DNA of 64,000 bases, from the NCBI GenBank assembly GCA_032164295.1, contig JAJHTX010000002.1:2666001-2730000 (forward strand). The letters run 5' to 3'. The DNA comes from Inonotus obliquus. Taxonomy: Eukaryota; Basidiomycota; Agaricomycetes; Hymenochaetales; Hymenochaetaceae. The position numbers and the translations under genes are program-made. Below, piece after piece: positions 23,615-32,155 of this stretch; within the stretch, counting starts at the first letter, position 1, and every line of letters starts with the position of its first letter. The notes under the pieces are model-generated. The model was not told the origin of the DNA and searched no databases. It saw only the letters and a program-made list of their open reading frames with translations.

Positions 23615-24731
23615 TATGCATCTGGCAATAAGACGAGGATGGCCACCAAGTGTTACTGTACATGACACGTGATTCTCGGCCACCGTGACCACTCACGGCG
23701 GGCAAATCAAGATGTAGTGGGGCGCAATCCCCTATTGCCGCGCGAGCCAATTTTTTTCAGTCGGAGTTTCAAATCTTACCATATATGGCTGTAATGGGCC
23801 ATCTGCATTTACCGCCTTTCTGTCTTCATGTCTACATCCCCTGGCCAGCGATTTCTAGCCTGTTCTTTGACATAGACTCATGTATACAGTACATATTCTC
23901 CACTTTGTCACATAAATCTGAAATATTCAACTTATTTATTGAATTTGACGTGCATATATGCTGGATGCACAAAACCATGCTTGCATGGTGCCAAATAAGA
24001 CAGACAAAGAAAAACTTTTTCAACTCATATCAGTGTTCTTCATCTTAATGATGTCATAAACATCACCTGTAAGCATCGAGATTGTGCAAGTCTGGTCAGA
24101 ACTTTTGCTAATTGTATGGACAATTACAGGCTCTCCAAGTCGATGAACAGCATACTGGTCCAGTGCATGATTTGATATCTGCCTATTTCAATATCAAAGC
24201 TCCAGACATGAGCTTAAAACCCTTCTTAGTGATGCTGGTGTTTTTTCCTTCAAGTCCTGGTCAGTCTAAGTGATTCGAAGTGGTGTTCCATAATGTCACG
24301 TGACCCATTTCTACCTAATTGAGGCAATTTACATGGAGCAAACTGCGATAGTACAAGTTGTTTTATTCATCAACCACTTGCAAAATCATACAACTCAATG
24401 CATTATAAGTATCCTTTCGTTCAAGTCTTCAATTCATACAAAAAACATTTCATAAAAAACACCCAGCTCTCGAGATATTGAGCTCAAATACTCTATATCT
24501 CAGGTAATACTTGAAAATTTGTGAAACAATTTTGTATGAATTTTGCTTTTGATATAATAAAGTGATAATATGCATGAAAACTTATTTTTTTTGCATTGTG
24601 GAAGGAGGTAATTGAAGTCGAATGTGTCTCTTGAAAACCGGTAAACGCTTAACGCTGCATCAATCGCTAGCACGACGTGGCAGGCCCGTGGGAATGCACG
24701 CGGGAGACTTAGGGATTGCCACGCACCACAA
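23615..24731. other. AT-rich spacer at the left edge of the accessory island
   Basis: About 1.1 kb, clearly richer in A+T than the flanking genes. On the minus strand, around 24020-24180, about 50 codons read like real protein (HALDQYAVHRLGEPVIVHTI), possibly a remnant of a fungal family, but there is no start, no extension and no recognised domain. An AT-rich minus-strand ORF at 24500-24841 looks like chance. Otherwise nothing. Confidence 0.4.
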
Positions 24732-24969
24732 GATGGAGGTGAGGTCGGAATTTTAAATGTTTTCTTCTTTGTCATTTTAAATATCAATTTGGATATCAAC
24801 AGGGTTGATATTTTAAATATCAGTTGGGTTGTGATATGCAAATTGACATATTAAGTATCTACTTAGCGATATTTTAAATATAAATTAGTATATCTACTTG
24901 GCTGATATTCAAAATATACAATATAATATCATCCTGGTTCATATTATAAGTGTCGTCCGGGTAGATATT

Positions 24970-25180
24970 GAGCGGGCGATGGGAGGGTGATGGGAGGGCA
25001 ACGGGAGGGCGACAAGCAGGCGACGGGAGGGTGATGGGAGGGCGGTGAGCGGGCAATGGATGGGCAGTGAGCGGACAATGAGAGGGCAATGAGAGGGCAA
25101 TGAGAGGGCAATGAGAGGGCGAGGGGTGGGCAATAGGAGGGCGACAGAAGGGCGGTGAGCAGGCAACGGGCGGGCGACGG
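24970..25180. repeat. 11-bp minisatellite, left arm, outer part
   Basis: About 19 degenerate units of an 11-bp motif, (C/T)GCCCTCCC(A/G)(T) on the minus strand, GAGGGCGA/GAGGGCAA on the plus strand. Six further units continue at 25750-25815 beyond the inserted LTR. Because 11 is not a multiple of 3 and the unit lacks stops, several frames stay open and give Pro/Leu/Ala/Ser-rich mock proteins. Confidence 0.9.
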
Positions 25181-25749
25181 TGTTAGGACGGACAAGGTGA
25201 TGGTGCACGCTTGAGGCCTGTTCTCACAAAGATCGTCTGGTTAAACCAAGACAAACTCTACACTATCTTGAGAGGGAGTACACAGTCGTCGGCGACGTAC
25301 GTCTAAGGTGGGGAACCTTGAGTAATGCACGCGTCTAGGAACAGTATACGACTAAGATGTTGTGGTAGTAAGTAGATTGAATAAACTAAGTAAGTACAAG
25401 AGAGGAATACCTAAGACGTCATGGGGGTAAGTAGAAGAGTCGAGTGGGGAAGATGAGACAAGATCTATCTACTTATATACACCTGGATTGTGGGAAGGTA
25501 TTACTCTAAGAAGGTGCTGCGCAGCAGCATAACAATATAAACAAACAAACAATGGGGCCCGACGAGTCAGCAAGAATGAGTAAGGGTGAGTAAGCGTCGT
25601 CGGGGTTGGGGCAGAATTAGTAATGCAGTATTAGTAATATATCGGGATAGGGCGGAGGGAGTCATAAGGTATTAGTAATGAAAGGAAATTGGTAATATAA
25701 TGGAATACGAAAAATAAGAAAAAGACAAAAAAGGAAAAGTGTTCTTACA
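25181..25749 (-). mobile_element. Solo LTR of an LTR retrotransposon (569 bp) with 5-bp target duplication
   Basis: On the minus strand the element begins TGTAAGAAC and ends GTCCTAACA, so it has TG..CA ends and imperfect terminal inverted repeats. The five bases on each side are identical (GACGG at 25176-25180 and 25750-25754), the expected target-site duplication. Inside, on the minus strand, are a TATA-like TATATAAGTAG (near 25470-25481) and a perfect 12-bp palindrome (around 25515-25530, TGCTGCGCAGCA). No internal coding region or second LTR is present, so it is the product of LTR-LTR recombination. The family (copia or gypsy) cannot be assigned. Confidence 0.9.
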
Positions 25750-25820
25750 GACGGGCGGGCGATGAGAGGGCAACGAGCGGGCAACGAGAGGGCAACGGGC
25801 AGGTGATGAGAGGGAATGGG
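25750..25820. repeat. 11-bp minisatellite, left arm, inner part
   Basis: Continuation of the array at 24970-25180 beyond the LTR, about six units. It ends near 25815, where unique sequence begins. The array and its right-arm counterpart share no further homology on the inner side. Confidence 0.8.
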
Positions 25821-28123
25821 AGCAACATCTATGGATACAGCGAGTCGTGGTAGAAGGTGCAACTGCGGCAGCCAGAGCGGGCATCCATTCTGTTGTTGCA
25901 GGGGTAGCATTTAGTGTCGACTTGGGCTACTAACATGTAAGAAAATGTTGCAGCGATGGACCAGTACCATGAGAACAATGAAGTCTGCATTCTTGATATT
26001 GAAAAACTTGATGGACTCCCTGCCCTGGAGCATCTTGCCTGTATTTGCGTTAAACTACGTTACGTACCAAGTCCTTAAAGACTCACCAGAGTAAATCAGT
26101 TTCTGCAGGTCAACTGCGTGGTGTTCCGGTAGGTCTTCAGATATTTTATCTTAGATTTCGCCACCGCAATGAAGTCTTCTCATCCGCATTGATCTGCGGG
26201 ACCAATCCGTAAGGAATCAACCAGCAGCACGGCTGAGATGTTGACCTTGAAGACCTTTCCTTGCAGAGTTTTGATGGTGAGTTCGATCATTTCAGTGTCG
26301 TTCAGAAAGGATAAAGGGAGCGCAGAGGATGCCCGTCATATAGGGTAATTTCTATATTTGGTCATGTCACGCACGATACATCATACCAGGATAGCTCAAT
26401 CTTCCTTATTCCTGACTCTCACCATGGATGGATCATGATGCAGGTGACGACTACATCAGATGGATAGCGATGTTTATCAGGCATAATGGGTCAAGGCTCT
26501 CAGGCAGGCGTTAGTCGAAGATGCAAAGCCCAAGTTGTCGCTGCGTGCTCAATCCGCTTGGTTGGGTCTCGTAAATACGGTTGTCCTCTCAATCGATACC
26601 CACCACTTATTCTATCTTCTGATGCGATCCGAAGCACTCAGAATTGATGTCGGTACTCCCCACGTCCAACTGGATAATCTCTTGCAACCCCTTAGTTATA
26701 TTCATTTGGGCCCCAGCAAGGACAAGTCTGGCACGTTATCCATTGCGGAGTCATTTTGTTCCTCATTTCCCACAGTTTCGAAACCATTCTTTCTCAGCAT
26801 GAAGGACGTATCTTCTATTTCCACTTGTCCTGATAGGAACTAGTTCTATTCCAAGAAGCGACCATCTCCTCACTGCGACGGTATTTAGAAATCCCGCTGC
26901 AAGGACTCTCCAGCCCCTTCTCGCAAGATTCCAGCTATCTTGAAAGCCGAGCTGCAGCAGATACAACACTGTGAGGATTAACAAGCCGCCTTCAGGAGAG
27001 AAGGCATTTACGTTGAGGACGAGTACCATGAAGAGATATGCCATTATATGTGAGAAATGGAGGTCAGTCGTTGAAAAGTGACTTGCTTACACGACTCGCT
27101 CCTGTTCTAAATGCCAAGTGTCAATGTATAGAACTACACAATGGGCTCTACTTCAGCCATGGATCAGCAACCAGAAATCAAACGGCCTTGTCTCGTCAAC
27201 TTTCTTATCGAGATTCATTTTGTCAGAAGAAATTGACTTATTTGGCATGCAGATCCAGAGACACTACAACCCGATAAATTCCCACGATCATCAGACATGG
27301 AAAGACAATTCGATCGAACATATTATACACGCACACGCTATTGTCCCTGGGGCTCGACATTACCAGGACAAATCAATACACCAATATTGTTAGAAAATGC
27401 TCGCCCTACGGGACTATACAGTAACCACAATAGGACGGTCTCCAATCAGTGTTACGGGTTTCGGCGATGCTTTTCTAAGAGTTTCCGGAGCCTACTCGGT
27501 TTTCACAAGCAGGGCAGATTCCCAAGTATACTAAGCGTTGCCTCAGACGTTTTCGTTTAGCTGATCAAGTCGGGCCTCAACCTCGTTGACAGACTAGTAG
27601 GACAGTGTCGACTGCCGTTCGTAAGCTTCCCTAGTCGGTGGACAACTAATCAATCGTTCCACGCCGTAGAGTAAGAGAGGTTAAGCAGATTAGGTGGTCT
27701 TCAGATTAGAAGCTAGATGCCTAAGAGGACTCGATGTACAAGACGATCGAAAGAAAGATGGGGAGCTACGGTCTAAGTCTACAACTATTTATACCTTTTC
27801 CTCATGTTGTGGACGGACCACTTCCTACGCTCCGTAGTTCCTACTCTCGATCTGATTCGTTGTTCTAGCTTCCAAACTCGTGCGGTATTCCTATTGTTCT
27901 GCTGCGGATTGACTCATCGACTGCGCCCTGTGCAAGGCGATGACTCGGCGTTGACTCATCCTGACTTGAACTGAATTGAAACCTATGCTCGGGGTCGGCC
28001 TTGTGCTGCGCCCTGTGCATAGAGTGAGTCAGTGAGTGAGTCATTGAATGCGTGTTCGTATGCCATTGGTTTTGTATGGCTGCGCCGTAGTTAAAGTTCG
28101 CTCGTCCGCAGTCGCTCGTGCGT
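25821..28123. other. Island interior, left part: orphan or decayed coding fragments
   Basis: 2.3 kb without a gene I can defend. A plus-strand ORF at 26535-26843 (SLRAQSAWLGLVNTVVLSID, then YLLMRSEALRIDVGTPHVQL) reads like part of a real protein, preceded in frame from about 26490; I do not know its family. An antisense hydrophobic ORF overlaps at 26763-27044. A cluster of four TGASTCA motifs (27910-28043) and a repeated 13-mer TGCGCCCTGTGCA lie near 27920-28020. The rest (27045-27900) shows short ORFs in several frames, consistent with decayed sequence. Confidence 0.4.
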
Positions 28124-28900
28124 TTAAGGAATTCCGTCGGGGTTCCGTTGTATAGCATCTGGGGCTATGAAGGCTGTGATTTGCTTGTCGCCTCGGGACT
28201 CTTGTTCGGGGCCGTCAAGTGTGATTCGACATCGGATATCATCGTGGGGAAACCAAGGTGGTTTAACGTATGTGCCTATGGCGATGAGTAGCCGTACACT
28301 TCGTCGAGTATCGTTTGAAGGTATTCTCCAGCCTAGGTATAGGTCTCCTTGTAGTCGAATAGCTTTGCAGTATGCCCATAGTTCCCTGAGTGTGTTTGCA
28401 ACCCATGCCGCTGTTATCGGTGAGCGGCGGTTCGTAACATAGTCTGCACTGATCTCCACGAATGTGCTTGGGCACTCGAGTGCTAATATGTCGTGGATTC
28501 CTACTATTGTCCAGTGCGTCTTTGGTTGCATGCCTATTGCCGTATCCATTGCTATCGTTGACCTCGTGCGATTTCGAACGACCTCCGGGGGATTGTGATA
28601 TTCTCGATAAGCTGTTGCTCGTTCGCTGGACACATGATATGTCAACATGCCCGTTGCCTCCCGTAGTATTATCTTGTGTAGGTCTTCGATGATCTGTCGC
28701 ACTCTTCTGCATTTATAGCAAGCCGTTGGAGGTTGCTGTACTTGCTGCATCATTTGCGAAGGTTTAGTGTGATCGTCGGGATTAGCGTTGCTAGCCGATG
28801 CTTCTTGATTGTCGGCTTCGAATTGTATTAGATTCGCGTGTTCTTCGCTTCTCGCTGTCGATCCTGATCGTCTCCGGCCAGTGAAATTAACCGGTCCCAT
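28124..28900 (-). CDS. Orphan ORF, 258 codons, unknown function
   Basis: Uninterrupted ORF that I do not recognise. The N-terminus is polar and basic (FTGRRRSGSTARSEEHANLI); a CYKC pair follows at about residue 62 (TACYKCRRVRQIIEDL). The middle has mixed secondary-structure potential (AAWVANTLRELWAYCKAIRL), and the C-terminus has a compact hydrophobic/charged segment (RRSVRLLIAIGTYVKPPWF). There is no signal peptide or membrane helix. Length and amino-acid balance argue for a real or recently real gene. It is divergent from the ORF at 29038, about 140 bp away. A transposon accessory or gag-like product is possible but unproven. Confidence 0.4.
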   Translation of the reverse strand: MGPVNFTGRRRSGSTARSEEHANLIQFEADNQEASASNANPDDHTKPSQMMQQVQQPPTACYKCRRVRQIIEDLHKIILREATGMLTYHVSSERATAYREYHNPPEVVRNRTRSTIAMDTAIGMQPKTHWTIVGIHDILALECPSTFVEISADYVTNRRSPITAAWVANTLRELWAYCKAIRLQGDLYLGWRIPSNDTRRSVRLLIAIGTYVKPPWFPHDDIRCRITLDGPEQESRGDKQITAFIAPDAIQRNPDGIP

Positions 28901-29037
28901 CCGGGGTAGTTTCGATCGGCGTTCCTAATCGAATCAAAATTTCAGCACAATCCTTTCAAATATGCAGGTTCTGTGAATGGGCACATGAGGAAGCATGGAT
29001 ACTGCAGACATGGATACTCGAGGATGCAGTCAACTAT

Positions 29038-29574
29038 ATGCTTCGACATGAACCTTACTCAATTCGAACCAACCACCATTGGTCAACGGTTGCAGAAACA
29101 ACTCAACCATTGTTCACACCTACACTAAATGCATACTTGCACGAAGTTACGGTTTGGTCAGGAAGGGGGTTACACTACATTGCGAATGCAGGTGTAATTG
29201 CATGGACAAGAAGATCGATACATTCCCAGCTATGCCGACGAGTGGCAATACAACTCGACTGGCCAATACATGCGGAAGCTACAAGAGAACATCAAGCACT
29301 ACGCAATAATCTATTTGGCAACATAGTGGCACGATGGAAATCGGAACAGAATCAACTACCGGGGATGATAGCATTGGAAATCTCTCAACCGAGGGAACGG
29401 ATCAACGGGGCGATCTTAACCTTCGTCATAGAAGGAATCAATGACGATCAGGTGCAAGGAACGGAGATACGGATACCCGACGGATATCGCCAAGCGACGA
29501 TCTGGCGGACTGGGTTACCTGCCATAGTACAGGCAGAACCATATAGGCCCGCCGCTCCGGTGATTGATAATTGA
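29038..29574 (+). CDS. Orphan ORF, 178 codons, unknown function
   Basis: Uninterrupted ORF starting MLRHEPYSIRTNHHW and ending PVIDN. The same frame is open upstream (from about 28960), so the true 5' end may be an earlier exon. Visible features: AYLHEVTVWSGRGLHYI, ARWKSEQNQLPGMIALEISQ, GAILTFVIEGINDDQVQ. These suggest an alpha/beta domain of about 120 residues; no known motif was identified. It is divergent from the minus-strand ORF at 28124-28900 and followed by an LTR-like promoter sequence at about 29950. Could belong to a retroelement or a captured gene. Confidence 0.4.
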   Translation: MLRHEPYSIRTNHHWSTVAETTQPLFTPTLNAYLHEVTVWSGRGLHYIANAGVIAWTRRSIHSQLCRRVAIQLDWPIHAEATREHQALRNNLFGNIVARWKSEQNQLPGMIALEISQPRERINGAILTFVIEGINDDQVQGTEIRIPDGYRQATIWRTGLPAIVQAEPYRPAAPVIDN

Positions 29575-30188
29575 GCTAATCCTATTGAGGGAGGAAGTCC
29601 GAGTCAACCGAGACAGCCGAATGGCCCAGCAGCACCTGCAGAGGACAAAGACATGGCAGACTGTTCGAGTTGCTGTGTATGACATCATAAGGAACATTCG
29701 AGAAGGACTGACGTAGCAGTGCGGAAGGCACGGAGCTCCGCACAGCCACAGGATTGGCCGGGGATGGCGTGATTGCCGTGCACTGACCAGGTATGAAGTC
29801 ATATTGAAGGATCTGGAAGATTGCAGAAGGAAATCGGAAGTGCATCGCCACCCGATTGGAGATTGCGGGGTATCGGACAAGATAGGGGCTGTGCTCGGAA
29901 AGATCAGGAGGCTGTGCCCGAGGGAGCCCGGGTAACTCAATAGATAGAAGCTTCGGGTATAAATAGGCCAAGCGAGGGTGGCTATGTCCCTCAGCAAAAT
30001 TCTTCTGTACTAGTGAATACAAAGAAGCCCCACAAAGCTTCTCTTCTTCGCTACCACTCTTATCATCGGTACTAGTGTCCAGCCAGTCCCTTGACCCCGA
30101 CTAAGTACTGTTGCTACTCTGCTCTACAAAGCACCGCCTTGCACTTTCCATCGCTTATCAAGACGGACTGCGAATATTGCCGGAGTGA
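29575..30188. other. Possible LTR-like remnant with TATA box
   Basis: About 600 bp with a purine-rich stretch (GAGGGAGGAAG near 29587), a GC-rich partial palindrome (GGAGCTCC near 29732) and a promoter-like GGGTATAAATAGG near 29956, followed by an R/U5-like segment. This resembles a retrotransposon LTR, but I could not find paired TG..CA ends or a target duplication, so it is not called as a mobile element. Confidence 0.3.
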
Positions 30189-31080
30189 GTGGACTTGTTC
30201 TGGTGCGTCGATCGTGTTGATCAGTCGATCAATGTCGGTCTGCTGATCCGATCCGCACTGGTCCTAACACATTTCACCTTCCGACTTCGTCCTGAGACTT
30301 TTTACCTTACCATGAACATCGTCGACCGATATGTTTCGTATCATATCGTGTACATGAAGTATTACCAATCAGTTGGTTGCACGGCATTGTGGATAGTAGC
30401 GAAATTCGAGGATGCGAAAGAACACGTGCCAACTTCAACCGACCTGGTTGGGATCTGCCGTGATACCTATGGCGAATCCGCCTTCATCCAGATGGAAGGA
30501 CACGTTCTTGCTACCATTCAGTGGACATTGGATCATCCAACCGCAGAAGTTTGGCTTCGATTCTATTGCTGTGGCTTGTCTGGAGAGAGTATGAAGGTTC
30601 AGCATGTCGCAAGATTTCTCATGGAAGTTACCCATTTCTATCGCGACTTCATCAAATTCTCGCCTTCCGCTATCGCCTTCACATCGCTCATACTTGCACG
30701 TCACGTTTGCCAAAACCCTGACAGATTTAAGATGAGCCCGACATGATTGACTCCGCCCTGGGTATTTACACCAAGTTGGGATGGATACTTGTCCTTAACC
30801 TTGCACGCAATCAATTAGACTCACTATGCGGGCTCGAGAGACTCATGACATTGGAACGTATCGACAAGAGCGGCGAAGTTGGACGGCTGGCCGTTCTTCC
30901 AAACATACAGGAAGTCTGGATCGATTTGTGGAGTCAGAAGAGAATTCTCGCGTACGGTGCTTTGATCATTTCTGGAAAGAAGGAAATTACATCTGTTTGA
31001 CGGAAGTTTACCTGGATTCTATGAGCAGCTCTTGGGGGGACCTACACCAAAGAAGCAACAGAATGAACAAGCGCACTAGA
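30189..31080 (+). pseudogene. Frameshifted B-type-like cyclin copy
   Basis: Cyclin box of the A/B type is clear: TFRLRPETFYLTMNIVDRYV, YYQSVGCTALWIVAKFEDAK, GESAFIQMEGHVLATIQWTL, HPTAEVWLRFYC, QHVARFLMEVTHFYRDFI. After residue about 185 the frame shifts near 30729-30732: the next expected segment (DEPDMIDSALGIYTK) continues in another frame, which a single missing base would explain. Further downstream the resemblance to the second cyclin fold fades and at least one more frame change is likely. The N-terminal exon(s) are not seen. It lies inside the inverted-repeat island, so it looks like a captured or duplicated copy that is decaying. An unusual spliced gene is the alternative. Confidence 0.65.
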
Positions 31081-31117
31081 TTAGATGGTGGTGAAAGTGG
31101 TGAGGATGGCTTCCACT

Positions 31118-31630
31118 CATCGCCCGCTCACCGCCCTCCCATCGCCCTCTCGTCACCCTCTCATCGCCCTCTCGTCGCCCCCCTGTCGCCCTCCCGTTGC
31201 CTGCTCACCGCCCTCCCATTGCCCTCTTGTTGCCCTCTTGTTGCCCTCTTGTTGCCCGCCCGTTGCCCTCCCGTTGCCTGCTCACCGCCCTCCCGTTGCC
31301 CTCCCATCGCCCTCCCATTGCCCGCTCAATATCTACCCGGACGACACTTATAATATGAACCAGGATGATATTCTATTGTATATTTTAAATATTAGCCAGG
31401 TAGATATACTAATTTATATTTAAGATATCGCCAAGTAGATATCCTATTCGATATATAAAATATAAGTCTATCGATATTTAAAATATCAGAGTGAAGTTGA
31501 TATGCAAATCGACATTTAAAATATCGACACGTGGTTTATATTTAAAATATCTTACGGGTCGATATGCTTACCGGCATTAATTTAAAATGACGGCAAAAAA
31601 AACATTTAAAATTCCGACCTCACCTCCATC
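31118..31630. repeat. Right arm of long inverted repeat (11-bp minisatellite plus AT-rich block)
   Basis: Reverse-complement partner of 24732-25820. From the inside out: the 11-bp array (31120-31328), a segment almost identical to the left arm (31320-31450), an AT-rich block with repeated GATATTTAAAATATC-like near-palindromes about every 30-40 bp, and the outer end TTCCGACCTCACCTCCATC at 31612-31630. The AT block is longer than in the left arm (about 300 against 230 bp). Weak similarity to the left flank may extend to 31660. Confidence 0.85.
31120..31328. repeat. 11-bp minisatellite, right arm
   Basis: About 19 units of (T)(C/T)GCCCTCCC(A/G) on the plus strand, with variants such as TTGCCCTCTTG and TTGCCTGCTCA. 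All three frames remain open; translated ORFs here have an 11-residue period and are not genes. Confidence 0.92.
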
Positions 31631-32155
31631 CTGATTTGCCCGCCGTGCACTGACTCTCCCTTCCTTGAACTCTCAGATACTCCCTCTCGCGTTTGTCCGA
31701 CTATTCTCACAACGGTAATGCGGGAGCACATCGACGCTGTAATTTCCCGCCTGGCCGTCTTATTCGCCGCAAGGTTGCGCTGGCAAAACTGGGATGACCA
31801 AAAGGGGATGCTTTTTTGGGGGCCAATTTTGGCAATGATGGTGACAGATCGCCGAGCTTACTAAAATCGGACTCCTTATAAGGAAACTGGGACTTGCGAC
31901 TGCATTTGCTACTTTCTCATAACATATATTTCTCAGCGTCTTAGGAGGTACAGTCAGCCATGAAACAGGACGCAAGGCGGGGCGGGGAAATTGTTTGAGG
32001 TGGGACTGCTTCGATGTCGAGATTCCGCCGTGTGTCTTACTCATACTAAGGCGTCAACATTTCGCAATTCGTAAGGATGGCGTGCCCATATATTCTGTCC
32101 CCCAGCCAGTCAATCGCTAAACGCATCCCCCCCCCCTACTTTGCTTCCGCCCACC
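31631..32155 (+). promoter_or_regulatory. Spacer between the island and the CYS3 start
   Basis: About 525 bp upstream of cystathionine gamma-lyase. A run of ten C residues lies near 32127-32136, just before the start codon. No ORF or known operator was recognised; the promoter of CYS3 must lie here. Confidence 0.45.

Larger units (their letters stand above)
24732..25820. repeat. Left arm of long inverted repeat (AT-rich block plus 11-bp minisatellite)
   Basis: This arm is the reverse complement of 31118-31630. From the outside in: an end motif GATGGAGGTGAGGTCGGAA, an AT-rich block (24750-24965) with recurring near-palindromes of the form GATATTTAAAATATC, then an 11-bp GC-rich tandem array. 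About 125 bp next to the array are nearly identical in the two arms. Similarity may continue weakly outwards to about 24702. The array is interrupted by a solo LTR at 25181-25749. No target-site duplication was found at the outer ends. Confidence 0.85.

Noticed and set aside
24874..25208. Three overlapping minus-strand ORFs over the left-arm minisatellite
   Set aside because: Same artefact as in the right arm, and they run into an LTR.
31085..31423. Pro/Leu/Ala-rich ORFs over the right-arm minisatellite
   Set aside because: The translation simply follows the 11-bp unit with an 11-residue period in more than one frame; it is repeat DNA.
24702..31660. Target-site duplication at the outer ends of the inverted-repeat island
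   Set aside because: Several possible end points were compared and none gives matching flanks of 4 bp or more.
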